A stretch of 64,000 bases of DNA from contig CBDCCY010000004.1 of assembly GCA_965215155.1 (NCBI GenBank), forward strand, positions 558,001-622,000. The letters run 5' to 3'. Each line of letters begins with the position of its first letter. Position 1 is the first letter of the stretch. Source of the stretch: JAGWAJ01 sp965215155. GTDB lineage: Bacteria > Acidobacteriota > Vicinamibacteria > Vicinamibacterales > UBA8438. Below the pieces are notes generated by a model. It did no database searches and was not told where the DNA came from. It saw nothing but the letters and a program-made list of their open reading frames with translations. This document shows, one piece after another, positions 36,436 to 45,196 of this stretch. The position numbers and the translations under genes are program-made.

Positions 36436-37881
36436 CTACCTGCGGCTCGGTTCGCCGGGGGGCCTCAGTACTTCGACGTAGTCTCCCAGGATAAGCCGCG
36501 CCTGCCGGCCCGGGCCGAGCGCCGCTACGCGACGCCGCATACCCGCCGCGAAGGCGGCCCCGAGGCCCGTCCACAGGAGCACGATCGCCCACTCCTCGGG
36601 CCAGACGAGCGCCGAGGGGCTGCCCGGCAGGTAGAGCACCAGGAAGAACAGCGTGGCCGCGACCGCGAGCCAGCCGACCAGCGTCGGCGCCGCGACGCGG
36701 TAGGGGCGGGGCAGGTCCGGATGGCGGCGCCGGATGAGAAGGAAGGCCGCCGCCACCAGCAGGTAGGCGACGACGGTGGCCAGCGAGCCCGCGTCGACCA
36801 GCCAGACCAGGGCCGGCCGTCCGAAGAACGGAGCGACGGCGCTGATGCCGGTGAGCAGCACGACCACGGCCACCGGCGAGCCGTGCCGCGGGTGCAGGCG
36901 GGCGAACACCGCCGGGAGCATGCCGCCGCGGGCCATCGCGAACAGCAGCCGCGACGCCCCGAGGAAGAAGGCGTTCCAGCTCGTCAGGATGCCGAACGCG
37001 CCGCCGACGACCAGCATGCGCCCGGCCCACGGGCTCCCGTAGACGGCGCTCATCGCGTCGGCGGTCGGGAGCTCGCGCCCGTCGAGCGTGGCCGGGTCGA
37101 GCGACAGCCCGACCGTCCACTGCACGAGCGCGTACCAGCCGAGGGCCATCAGGATCGACAGGACGATGACGCGGCCGACGGTGCGCCGCGGGACGTCGAT
37201 CTCCTCGGCGAGCTGCGGGATGACGTCGAACCCGACGTAAAGGAACGGCGTCATGATCACGACCCGCAGCACGCCCTCCCAGCCGGTGACGTAGGGGACC
37301 AGGTTCGCGGTGTCGCCGCGCACCGTCCCGGGCAGGAAGAACGCGAGGCCGATCAGCAGCAGGCTGGCGACGGCGAGGCGCTGTACGAACGCCGCGAAGC
37401 GGATGCCGAAGTAGTTGGTGGCTCCTATCGCCGCGGAACCCGCCACCCCGACCAGCACCCAGCTTGCGTGGACGTCCCAGCCGGCGACTTCGTAGAGGTA
37501 GCCTGCCTCGAACCCGTCCGGCGCGAGGTAGCTGACGACCGTCGGCAGGGCTACCGCCTCGAAGGCGCAGACCGCCACGTAGGCGAGCACCAGCGTCCAG
37601 CCGCAGACGAACGCCCCGGTCGGCCCGAGCCCGACGAAGGTGAAGCTCAGCTCGCCCCCGGCCCGCGACAGGGCCGCGGAGAGCTCGGCGTAGGTGAGCC
37701 CGACCAGCCAAACCATCACCGCGCCGGCGCCGAAGGCCAGGATCGAGCCGACGGCGCCGGCCCGCACGATCATCTCGCCCGCCAGCACCACCCAGCTCCA
37801 GCCGACCATCGCCCCGAAGGCAATGGCCAGCACGTCGCCGCGGCCGAGCAGCTTCCGGAGGTGGAGGGGAGCGTCAGGCAT
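36436..37881 (-). CDS. APC-family amino-acid/amine permease
   Basis: A 481-residue membrane protein with about 12 hydrophobic segments. The first helix contains AIAFGAMVGWSWVVLAGEMI, the unwound GxG-type motif of APC transporters. Later segments include TPFLYVGFDVIPQLAEEIDVPRRTVGRVI, a strong APC signature after helix 6, and AFGILTSWNAFFLGASRLLFAMARGGMLP. It would import or exchange amino acids or amines across the cytoplasmic membrane; substrate unknown. The ATG at 37881 (PDAPLHLRKLLGRGDV) is chosen over a GTG at 37899. Confidence 0.88.
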   Translation of the reverse strand: MPDAPLHLRKLLGRGDVLAIAFGAMVGWSWVVLAGEMIVRAGAVGSILAFGAGAVMVWLVGLTYAELSAALSRAGGELSFTFVGLGPTGAFVCGWTLVLAYVAVCAFEAVALPTVVSYLAPDGFEAGYLYEVAGWDVHASWVLVGVAGSAAIGATNYFGIRFAAFVQRLAVASLLLIGLAFFLPGTVRGDTANLVPYVTGWEGVLRVVIMTPFLYVGFDVIPQLAEEIDVPRRTVGRVIVLSILMALGWYALVQWTVGLSLDPATLDGRELPTADAMSAVYGSPWAGRMLVVGGAFGILTSWNAFFLGASRLLFAMARGGMLPAVFARLHPRHGSPVAVVVLLTGISAVAPFFGRPALVWLVDAGSLATVVAYLLVAAAFLLIRRRHPDLPRPYRVAAPTLVGWLAVAATLFFLVLYLPGSPSALVWPEEWAIVLLWTGLGAAFAAGMRRRVAALGPGRQARLILGDYVEVLRPPGEPSRR

Positions 37882-37987
37882 GGCCAACGCGCGCGGCACG
37901 ACGAGAATGCAACTCAGACATCAGCGCCCGAAAACGGCGCGGAGCATTTGGCCGGCAGCTCGAGGAGCGCTTCGCGGATTGAAGGTG

Positions 37988-39292
37988 TCAGCTCTTCCAG
38001 ACCCGCGCAATGCCGTGATTCTGAAGCTGATGCGCAATCAACCAGGGCGGAACTCCGAACTCGGCTGCGAGATCATCAACGTACTCCTCGTCCAGAACCC
38101 GTCGGGGTACCCTGATCCGTAGCGCCGCAGAGGGGGCGAGGAATTCCGCCGCGAACGCACGGCTGCGCTGCTGCCGATCCGACCGCGCCTGCGTGAGCAG
38201 TGCCGGCGAGCCCGGTGACGTCAGCACCTCCGCCAAGCCGCGACAGAAATGAAATCTCCGGTTGCTGTCGCGTCCCTTCCTCAGCGCGAAGGAGGGAAGG
38301 CCGTCCTCGTCCGCTGAAACGACTCCGTTGAGGAATCCTGCTGCTCCGAGGTCTCGCGGCGCTGTCGCCTCGACCAGCGCGGCGGGGTCCTCGCGCAGGG
38401 CCCCGCCTAGCGCCTGCATGGTCCGCAGGGGGCCGCCATCCAGGCCAAGCCTCTCGCGCACGTTCCGCGCGAGCGCGTAGCCGGCGTCCCACGGGCTGCC
38501 ATCGTTGCCCGGCATCGGTTGAGCGCAGGCGTCGCGAACGTGCCGTAGGGGCAGTCTGGAGCCGCTGGCTGGTTCCAGGGCCGCCGCGATGGCGGTCGCC
38601 TGCGCAGACAACTGCCCGACATCGAGAACGGAAACCGCTTCCTCGATAATCGCGGCGTCGAGAACGTCTTCGAGCCGAAGGACGGCCTCTCGCTGCGGGT
38701 CGTCCAGAGCGTACGGATCCCAGCCAAGGCCCGCAGCCGTCCTGCAAAACCGCGATTCCTCCTGATCGGCGGCCTGAATCGCGGCCCATTCGTCCTGCAG
38801 CAGCGTGCGCTCGATGCCGCAGGACAGGAGCCTCCGAATGACGCGATCCACGAGCTCCGTGCAGCCCTCGCGGAACTCGTTCCTGTCGATCCAGATCCGA
38901 TTCTCGCCCTGGTAGTCGAGCTTGGCCCAACTGGGTGAGTCCGACTCCCACGCCAGAAGCGTCCGACCTCCAGACGATGCGACCTGGAGTCTGGGAAAGG
39001 CGTACCCGTCCCGGAGGGACACGAGGGCATGTCGCCGCATGAACGCGTCGTCGTCGTCCTTCGCAGGGTTGCCGACCTCGTGCAGCAGGAACCACCAGTT
39101 CGTGACAAGCGATTCCGCAAGCGGGTAGAGCGGTACGTACACGTGATCGCGAACGGTCTGCGCCCGTCGGTCAACGACACGTGTGATCACGGAGTCGTCT
39201 ACCCGAACGAGCAGAGACGCCCATGTCGAGGCCAGCTCGGGCCCTCGGACGTGCTCAGCGGGCACCCATTCAGTCTCGAACCTGATCGGCAT
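37988..39292 (-). CDS. ImmA/IrrE-like protein with degenerate metal-binding motif
   Basis: The 434-residue protein ends with the C-terminal half of an ImmA/IrrE (DUF955)-type domain: RAFAAEFLAPSAALRIRV...VDDLAAEFGVPPWLIAHQLQNHGIA. In active members RRF-x-x-x-H-E-x-x-H-x-x precedes this; here residues 345-357 read RRFHFCRGLAEVL, so the His-Glu-x-x-His zinc ligands are missing and protease activity is unlikely by the known mechanism. The N-terminal 330 residues (FETEWVPAEHVRGPELAST..., TNWWFLLHEVGNPAKDDDD) are unfamiliar. It overlaps the upstream partner gene by 23 bases. The start ATG at 39292 follows from that overlap and from loss of protein character upstream. Confidence 0.72.
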   Translation of the reverse strand: MPIRFETEWVPAEHVRGPELASTWASLLVRVDDSVITRVVDRRAQTVRDHVYVPLYPLAESLVTNWWFLLHEVGNPAKDDDDAFMRRHALVSLRDGYAFPRLQVASSGGRTLLAWESDSPSWAKLDYQGENRIWIDRNEFREGCTELVDRVIRRLLSCGIERTLLQDEWAAIQAADQEESRFCRTAAGLGWDPYALDDPQREAVLRLEDVLDAAIIEEAVSVLDVGQLSAQATAIAAALEPASGSRLPLRHVRDACAQPMPGNDGSPWDAGYALARNVRERLGLDGGPLRTMQALGGALREDPAALVEATAPRDLGAAGFLNGVVSADEDGLPSFALRKGRDSNRRFHFCRGLAEVLTSPGSPALLTQARSDRQQRSRAFAAEFLAPSAALRIRVPRRVLDEEYVDDLAAEFGVPPWLIAHQLQNHGIARVWKS

Positions 39293-39686
39293 AGAGCTCC
39301 CGGATACCGTCCGGCCACTCGTCCCGCTCCAGCGGATAGCCCTTGTATTCGCCGGTCTCGCGATTCGCCAAGCGGCCTTCGAAGACCGTTTCCTCGTTCT
39401 TGTACCACACGTAGCGGGGAAACGCCCCTTCCCAGGGCGCGCCGGTAGCGCCTCGGCGGATCGCGTCGCGCAACCACCCAGTGATCGTTTGCTGGTCGTC
39501 CACGAGATCTCGGGGACAGCAAGAAGCGTCGGCCCGTAGTCGCGGTGGGCCTGCGAAGCTTGGCACGTCCTTGTGCTCCGGGCTGCCAACGTACCGCGCT
39601 TGTTCCGCCAGCGCGTCAACTGAGGCGGGGTCAGGTGGGGCGACGATCTGCCGCAGCCGCGGGCGGCGACGCTGGGGAGCGCGCAT
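39270..39686 (-). CDS. Conserved small partner protein (138 aa) of the ImmA-like gene
   Basis: The product includes VDALAEQARYVGSPEHKDVPSFAG, DDQQTITGWLRDAIRRGATGAPWEGAFPRYVWYKNEETVFEGRLANRETGEYKGYPL. The FPRYVWYK..TVFEGRL..GEYKGYPL part looks like a compact beta sheet. I recall similar short proteins next to ImmA-like genes but cannot name the family. Overlap with the downstream gene indicates one unit, compatible with a toxin-antitoxin or defence-associated pair. Confidence 0.66.
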   Translation of the reverse strand: MRAPQRRRPRLRQIVAPPDPASVDALAEQARYVGSPEHKDVPSFAGPPRLRADASCCPRDLVDDQQTITGWLRDAIRRGATGAPWEGAFPRYVWYKNEETVFEGRLANRETGEYKGYPLERDEWPDGIRELYADQVRD

Positions 39687-39701
39687 CGTCCGGATGCCGT
39701 T

Positions 39702-41381
39702 TCAGCGTTCGTACACCACGCGGCCGCCGAGCACGGTCAGGTCGACCTCCGTGTCCGTCGTCCGCTCCGGATCGATGGTCAGGAGATCCTGCGACAGCAC
39801 GACGAGATCCGCGAGCTTTCCGACCTCGATCGTTCCCTTCTCGTCCTCCTCGAACGTGAGGTGCGCGGCCACTCGGGTGTAGCCGACGATCGCCTCCGGC
39901 ATCGTCAGCGCCTCGCCCGGCCCGACCACCGCGCCCCCCATCCCCCGGCGGGTGACCGCGGCCTCGAGGCCCACGAGCGGCCCGAACGGCAGGATGTCGC
40001 TCCCGAGCGCGACGACGACGCCGTGCCGCATCGGCGTGCGCAGCGGGTTGTTCGTCTGGTAGCGCTCGCCCGCGAGGTGCTCGGCGTAGCGCCCGTCGAT
40101 GGTGTAGGTGAAGTTGGGCTGCTGCGCGATGTGGATGTTCCAGTCGGCCATCCGCTGCATCGTCTCGACCGGCGGCGTCACCGTGAAGTGGTTGAGGAAG
40201 TGGCGGTGGTCGGCGCGGGGCGATGCTTCCAGCATCCGCCACCAGGCGTCGACCGTCATCTCGATCGCCGCGTCCCCGATGGCGTGGAAGCCGAGCTGCC
40301 AGCCCATGTCGTGCGCGGTGCGGGAAATCTCGAGCAGGCCCGCCTCGTCGATCAGCGGCCCGCTGCCGTAGTAGTCGGGCTGCCCCTTGTAGGGCTCCAG
40401 GGTCCAGGCGGCGGCGCCGCTGAACCCGCCGTCGACGAAGAACTTCACGGCGCCCACGCGCAGCCACTCGCCGCCGTCGCCGGTCGTGCGCCCGAAGCGC
40501 CGCAGCATGTCGATGGCCTGCGGCACGTCGGGGGGCACGCGGAGCTGCACCGCCGCGCGCGGCAGCTCGCCGGCGTGGGCGGCGTAGACCGTCTCCCACT
40601 CCGCGTAGCCCTCGATGTCGACCCCGGCCTGGATGACGCTGGTGATGCCGAGCGCGAGAAGGCCCCGCAGGTTCTCGACGAAGCTCGCTCGGAGCTCCTC
40701 GGGCGTCGCGTCGGGCACGAGCCGGCTCACGAGGTACTGCGCGCCCTCGCGCAGGATGCCGTTCATGCGGCCCTCGTCGTCCACCTCGATGATGCCGCCC
40801 GGCGGGGTCTCGGTGTCCGGCGTCACCCCGGCTGCCTGGAGGGCGAGCGAGCTGGCCACCGAGCTGTGCGCGCCGGCGCGCGTGAGGATGACGGGGTTGG
40901 CCGGCGCCGCGTCGTCGAGGTCCCAGCGCAGCGGCCGGCGCTGCTCGATCAGCTCGTCCTCGGACCAGCCGTAGCCCGTGATCCACTCGCCCGAGCCGAT
41001 CTGCTCGGCCTTGCGCGTCACCCGCGCTTTCAGCTCGGCGATGTTCTCGAGGCCGGCCAGATCGACCCAGCGCTCCGCGTCGCCGCTGACGTGGACGTGC
41101 GTGTCGATGAACCCCGGCACGACGAGCCGCCCCGCCAGATCGATCGTCCGCTCCGCCTCGAACCGAGCGGCGAGGTCGTCCCAGCCGAGCCCCACGATGC
41201 GGCCGTCGCGCACCGCCACCGCCGAGTAGGTCGACAGCAGCGCGTCGGCGGTGAAGACCTTCCCGTTGTGCAGCAGCAAGTCGGCCGGTTCCGGATCCTG
41301 AGCGTGCGCCGTCGCTCCGACGACCAGCACGCCGACGACCTGCACCGCCACCGGCCACACGCCGATTCCTGTTCGTTTCAT
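39702..41381 (-). CDS. Secreted amidohydrolase of the YtcJ type (amidohydrolase family 3)
   Basis: The 559-residue protein has a signal peptide ending TAHAQ, then ADLLLHNGKVFTAD, VVPGFIDTHVHVSG (metal-binding HxH), EWITGYGWSEDEL, QLGFHAIGDAAIEMTVDAWW (His in FHAIGD) and ALGSDILPFGPLVGLEAAVTRR (final Asp). This is the metal-dependent hydrolase pattern of YtcJ-like amidohydrolases, which cut amide bonds of unknown natural substrates. The signal peptide points to the periplasm. It is divergent from a TonB-dependent receptor with a dyad between, suggesting that receptor and hydrolase act on the same compound. Confidence 0.88.
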   Translation of the reverse strand: MKRTGIGVWPVAVQVVGVLVVGATAHAQDPEPADLLLHNGKVFTADALLSTYSAVAVRDGRIVGLGWDDLAARFEAERTIDLAGRLVVPGFIDTHVHVSGDAERWVDLAGLENIAELKARVTRKAEQIGSGEWITGYGWSEDELIEQRRPLRWDLDDAAPANPVILTRAGAHSSVASSLALQAAGVTPDTETPPGGIIEVDDEGRMNGILREGAQYLVSRLVPDATPEELRASFVENLRGLLALGITSVIQAGVDIEGYAEWETVYAAHAGELPRAAVQLRVPPDVPQAIDMLRRFGRTTGDGGEWLRVGAVKFFVDGGFSGAAAWTLEPYKGQPDYYGSGPLIDEAGLLEISRTAHDMGWQLGFHAIGDAAIEMTVDAWWRMLEASPRADHRHFLNHFTVTPPVETMQRMADWNIHIAQQPNFTYTIDGRYAEHLAGERYQTNNPLRTPMRHGVVVALGSDILPFGPLVGLEAAVTRRGMGGAVVGPGEALTMPEAIVGYTRVAAHLTFEEDEKGTIEVGKLADLVVLSQDLLTIDPERTTDTEVDLTVLGGRVVYER

Positions 41382-41390
41382 GGCCTGCCC

Positions 41391-41409
41391 CCGTCTATAC
41401 GATAGACGG
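41391..41409. promoter_or_regulatory. Perfect dyad, possible operator between amidohydrolase and TonB receptor
   Basis: CCGTCTATACGATAGACGG has 8-base perfect arms (CCGTCTAT/ATAGACGG) around ACG. It starts 10 bases upstream of the amidohydrolase ATG on the minus strand, where a bound regulator would block expression. In a GC-rich genome the AT content of the arms makes it stand out. As an alternative, it could be a hairpin in the mRNA leader. Confidence 0.5.
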
Positions 41410-41567
41410 ATGCTCCGCACGTGTCTTCGGCATGGGCTCGGTCGTGTTCGCATCGCCCACTGGGATTTCGGTCGTCGCCAGGGTCCGGCTCCGTCGACGA
41501 CGTGTGATACTGAACACCGAGGTCGCCGGCGGGCCTGTCGTGCAGGCCGGCAGCAGAGGAGAGACAC

Positions 41568-44291
41568 TTGTCCAGCATGAAGTCAGCGAGTCCGCGGCCG
41601 GCGTCGATTGCGATCCTGATCGGTGCGTTCCTGCTCGTGGCGCCGTGGCAGGCCTCCGCCCGCGAAGCGGGTACGCGGCCGGTGGCGGGGCCGCCGGGCG
41701 AGTCCGCGTCGGCGCAGGAGCAGGCCGACGTCGACCCCCGGGTCGAGGAGCTCGCCCGCGTGCTCGGCATGACGCCGTCCGAGGTCGAGGCGCTGGGGCT
41801 CTCCCCACAGGAGACCGAGCTCCTCCTCGCCGGATTCACGGAGGAGACGGTCGTCGTCGGCTCCCGCGCGCAGCCGCGGACGATCACCGCGTCACCGGTG
41901 CCCGTCGACGTGCTCTCGACCGCCGACATCACCAGCCAGGGCGCGGTCAACCTGCAGGACCAGCTGCGGACCGTCATCCCGTCGTTCAGCGTCAACATGC
42001 AGCCGATCAGCGACGCGTCTACGGTCGTCAGGCCGGCGATGCTGCGGAACCTGGCTCCCGACCACACGCTGGTGCTGGTGAACGGCAAGCGCCGTCACCG
42101 CTCGTCGATCATCGACTGGCACGGCGGCAACGGCGTCGCCTTCGGGTCGCAGGGGCCCGACATCTCGGCCATTCCGGCCATCGCGCTGCGACAGGTGGAG
42201 GTGCTGCGGGACGGGGCGGCGGCCCAGTACGGGTCGGACGCCATCGCCGGCGTGATGAACTTCCAGCTCAAGGACGCCGCCTCCGGCGGCACGCTCGAGC
42301 TCAACACTGGCGCCTTCGGCGCGGGCGACGGCGAGGCGTTCAACGTGGCCGGCAACGTCGGGCTGCCGCTCGGCGCGAACGGGTTCGCCAACCTCAGCCT
42401 GGAGTACGGCAGCTCGAACCCGACCAACCGCAGCGCGCCCCGCAGCGACGCGATCGCGCTCATCGCGGCCGGCAACACGCACGTCGTCTCCGACACCCCG
42501 CAGGTCTGGGGCTCGCCGTCGATCGACGACGACCTGAAGCTGTTCGGCAACTTCGGCTACACGTCGGCCGCCGGCGTGCAGGCCTACGCGCACACCAACT
42601 ACGCCAGCAAGCGGGTGACCGGCGGCTTCTTCTTCCGCAACCCGAACACGCGGGGCGGCGTGTTCAGCCTCGACGGCGGGCAGAGCCTGCTGGTGGGCGA
42701 CCGGGTGTGGGCCGAGACCGGCGTCGCGGGCGCCGGCGGCTGCCCGTCGGTGCCGATCGTCGACAACGTGCCGGACGCGGCCGCCCTCGCCGCGGTCGAG
42801 TCCGACCCGGACTGCTTCACCCTCTACAGCCGCTTCCCGGGCGGTTTCACGCCGAGCTTCGGGGGCGAGGCGCAGGACATGTCGCTCGTCGCCGGCATCC
42901 GCGGCTTCACCGAGGGCGGCTTCAACTGGGACCTGAGCGCGTCGTTCGGGGCGCACGAGACGGACCTCTTCATCGAGAACACCGTCAACGCGTCGCTCGG
43001 CTACGACACGCCGACTGCGTTCGACCTGGGCACCAACCGTCAGCAGGAGGTCGGGGTCAGCTTCGACGTCTCCTACGCCGTCAACGACACCGTCAACGTC
43101 GCCGCCGGCGCCGAATGGCGCGACGAGCGCTACGAGACGAGGGGCGGCGAGCCCGATTCCTGGACGGTCGGCCCCTACGGCCGGGGGCAGGGCTTCTCGG
43201 CCGGATCGAACGGCTTCTTCGGCTACGGGCCGCTCGCCGCCGGGCACTGGAGCCGCGGCAACGTGGCCGCCTACGGCGACGTCGAGCTGAACGGCGCCGA
43301 CGGCCTCTGGACCGTCGGGTCGGCGGTGCGCGTCGAGCGCTTCGAGGACTTCGGGACCACCACCAACGGCAAGGTCTCCGCGCGCGTTGCATTCTTCCGG
43401 GCCAGCGTCAGCAGCGGCTTCCGCGCGCCGACGCCCGGCCAGCAGAACGGCTTCAACATCGCGACCATCTTCGACCCCGCGCTGGGCGACCTGGTGAACA
43501 ACGGCACCATTCCGTCAATCTCGCCCGTTGCCGCGCTCCGCGGCGGCGTGCCGCTCCAGCCCGAGAAGTCGGTCAACTACACCGCCGGCGTCGCCTTCGA
43601 CACCGGACCGTTCAACTTCACCGCCGACTACTTCCGCATCGACGTCTCCGACCGGATCGGCATCACCAGCAACTTCACGCTTACCGACGCGGAGATCGAC
43701 GGCCTGCTGGAGGAGGGCATCGACTCGGCCCGCGACCTGCGGACGTTCCGCTTCTTCACGAACGCGTTCTCCACCGCCTCGCAGGGCATCGACCTCGTGT
43801 CGACGTTCACGCCGCTGGCGCTGCGCGGCAACACCACCATCAGCGCCGTCTTCAACTACACCGATACCGAGGTGACCGACAACGAGATGGGCCTCCTCGG
43901 CGACCGGCGCCTCGCGGAGTTCGCCTACGCCCTGCCGCGCGCCCGCTGGAACGTCGGCGTCAACCAGCGCTTCGGGCGGATGACCTTCCTGGGCCGCGTG
44001 AACTACTTCGGCGGGTGGTACGACTACGACAGCGGGTTCGCGCAGGCGTTCCTTCCGTCGGCCGGCATCGATCAGGGCTTCTTCAAAGGCCGGCCGATCG
44101 TCGACCTCGAGCTGAGCATCGCCCTCGGCGGCGGCACCACGCTCGCCGTCGGCGGCCAGAACGCGTTCAACACCTACCCGCAGGAGACCGCCCGCGCGAT
44201 GTCGGTCGGCGAGAAGTACAGCGAGTACACGCCCTGGGGCTTCAACGGCGCCTACTACTACGTCCGCGTCGGCTACGGCTGGGGCAACTGA
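41568..44291 (+). CDS. TonB-dependent receptor (plug and barrel)
   Basis: The 907-residue protein starts at a TTG (41568; AGAGGAGAG upstream) or at the ATG at 41577. It has a signal peptide (ILIGAFLLVAPWQASA), an unusual helical segment at about 50-90 (VDPRVEELARVLGMTPSEVEALGLSPQE), a TonB-box-like ETVVVGSRA, a plug (SPVPVDVLSTADI, LVNGKRRHRSSIIDWHGGNG, IPAIALRQVEVLRDGAAAQYGSDAIAGVMNFQL), and a barrel ending VRVGYGWGN. It lacks the carboxypeptidase-like domain of the receptor at 11718. It is divergent from the amidohydrolase gene, so uptake of that enzyme's substrate or product is a reasonable guess. Confidence 0.9.
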   Translation: MSSMKSASPRPASIAILIGAFLLVAPWQASAREAGTRPVAGPPGESASAQEQADVDPRVEELARVLGMTPSEVEALGLSPQETELLLAGFTEETVVVGSRAQPRTITASPVPVDVLSTADITSQGAVNLQDQLRTVIPSFSVNMQPISDASTVVRPAMLRNLAPDHTLVLVNGKRRHRSSIIDWHGGNGVAFGSQGPDISAIPAIALRQVEVLRDGAAAQYGSDAIAGVMNFQLKDAASGGTLELNTGAFGAGDGEAFNVAGNVGLPLGANGFANLSLEYGSSNPTNRSAPRSDAIALIAAGNTHVVSDTPQVWGSPSIDDDLKLFGNFGYTSAAGVQAYAHTNYASKRVTGGFFFRNPNTRGGVFSLDGGQSLLVGDRVWAETGVAGAGGCPSVPIVDNVPDAAALAAVESDPDCFTLYSRFPGGFTPSFGGEAQDMSLVAGIRGFTEGGFNWDLSASFGAHETDLFIENTVNASLGYDTPTAFDLGTNRQQEVGVSFDVSYAVNDTVNVAAGAEWRDERYETRGGEPDSWTVGPYGRGQGFSAGSNGFFGYGPLAAGHWSRGNVAAYGDVELNGADGLWTVGSAVRVERFEDFGTTTNGKVSARVAFFRASVSSGFRAPTPGQQNGFNIATIFDPALGDLVNNGTIPSISPVAALRGGVPLQPEKSVNYTAGVAFDTGPFNFTADYFRIDVSDRIGITSNFTLTDAEIDGLLEEGIDSARDLRTFRFFTNAFSTASQGIDLVSTFTPLALRGNTTISAVFNYTDTEVTDNEMGLLGDRRLAEFAYALPRARWNVGVNQRFGRMTFLGRVNYFGGWYDYDSGFAQAFLPSAGIDQGFFKGRPIVDLELSIALGGGTTLAVGGQNAFNTYPQETARAMSVGEKYSEYTPWGFNGAYYYVRVGYGWGN

Positions 44292-44310
44292 GGGCTGCGC
44301 ATGCTCGACT

Positions 44311-44511
44311 TCAACTGCCGTCTCTGCCTGTCCGCCCACTAGGCTGGGAGCCGTCCGCCGGGCGAGGTCTTGGTCCCGCGGGCGGGGGCGTTGGCCGAGG
44401 GGCCTTTCCCGGCGGTGGCGGGTTGTAGCCTCGCTTCTCGATCTGGGGCGGGTTGTCGCCGCCCGGCTTGACCCCGGTTGACCTGTTGGAGCTGAACCAC
44501 TTGGCCGCCAT
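44311..44511 (-). CDS. Small Pro-rich protein (66 aa)
   Basis: The sequence reads MAAKWFSSNRSTGVKPGG, then EKRGYNPPPPGKAPRPTPPP, ending in a polar tail. A perfect AGGAGG (complement of 44521-44526) sits 9 bases before the ATG at 44511, which is strong support for translation. No family recognised. Its 3' end lies 19 bases from the convergent receptor gene. Confidence 0.48.
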   Translation of the reverse strand: MAAKWFSSNRSTGVKPGGDNPPQIEKRGYNPPPPGKAPRPTPPPAGPRPRPADGSQPSGRTGRDGS

Positions 44512-44551
44512 CTGTTCCACCCTCCTGCCCGGGGATCTTTCCTCCCCCGGG

Positions 44552-44888
44552 TCACGAATGCATGAACATGATCGATTCTATGCTGTCTTTGTTGGTCAGG
44601 AGGATCCCGTGCACGCCGAGATCCGTGTACTCGCCATCGTCTCCAACCCATGCGGCTCGGCTGACGTATAGCAGGCCTTCAGTCGTGTCGTTCGAATAGT
44701 ACTCGGGCCAGCCGAACAGGCGGCGGCCGTCCGTGAACGCGACCATCACATAGCGTTTCTGATCGAGGAAGATGTCAAGCCACGTGTTTGTTCTTGCGGT
44801 GCTGGCTGTGACTCTTCAGGACAGCCGACGAAACGAACCCCGGCATCAGCAGCAGGAATACGGCCAGTGTTTCGGTCGTGATGTTCAT
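44552..44888 (-). pseudogene. DUF6338 membrane-protein gene with a central deletion
   Basis: From an ATG at 44888 the frame reads MNITTETLAVFLLLMPGFVSSAVL, the N-terminal membrane segment of DUF6338 proteins, then breaks off at a stop (44775-44777). In another frame sequence resumes as IFLDQKRYVMVAFTDGRRLFGWPEYYS...LYVSRAAWVGDDGEY...GILLTNKDSIESI and ends at 44552, the family's C-terminus. Full-length members have around 200 residues; about 100 in the middle are missing. The relic therefore keeps both ends with a deletion and shift between them. Confidence 0.7.
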
Positions 44889-45094
44889 ATGACTTCACCG
44901 CGGGAGAGTGGAGTAGCGGAGCCGCTCAGTGTACTCGACGGATGGCGGGCGGGTGCCTTGCGCCAGCTTCGAAGGGACCACGCCCTTCGTGCGACTGCAC
45001 GATCCGTGCCGCTTGCGAGTAGCCGAACCGCGCTCTCAGCGTGCGACCGCTCGACGCGCGATGACCCCGGGCTGCTACGATGGCGGCCGTAGGG

Positions 45095-45174
45095 TAGGAG
45101 TCTGCGCCGCAGAACGTGGCGACGCGGCTGTCGCACGCCCGCGCAGACTCCTGGCGCGTCCGTCAGGGCGCGGC
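45095..45174. repeat. Dispersed intergenic palindromic element, copy 1
   Basis: It starts TAGGAGTCTGCGCCGCAGAA, 24 bases (45095-45118) identical to 59492-59515. It holds the small hairpin CTGCGCCGCAG, and the inverse motif GCGCAGACTCC follows at 45141-45151. It ends with GCGCGTCCGTCAGGGCGCGG (45154-45173). It lies directly upstream of the PQQ dehydrogenase gene. Confidence 0.65.
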
Positions 45175-45196
45175 AGCGGCTAAACAGGAGGTGTCC

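Noticed and set aside
36385..38115. Long plus-strand frame antisense to the APC permease
   Set aside because: Charged, repetitive Arg/Glu/Asp sequence is the mirror of membrane helices; no start signal.
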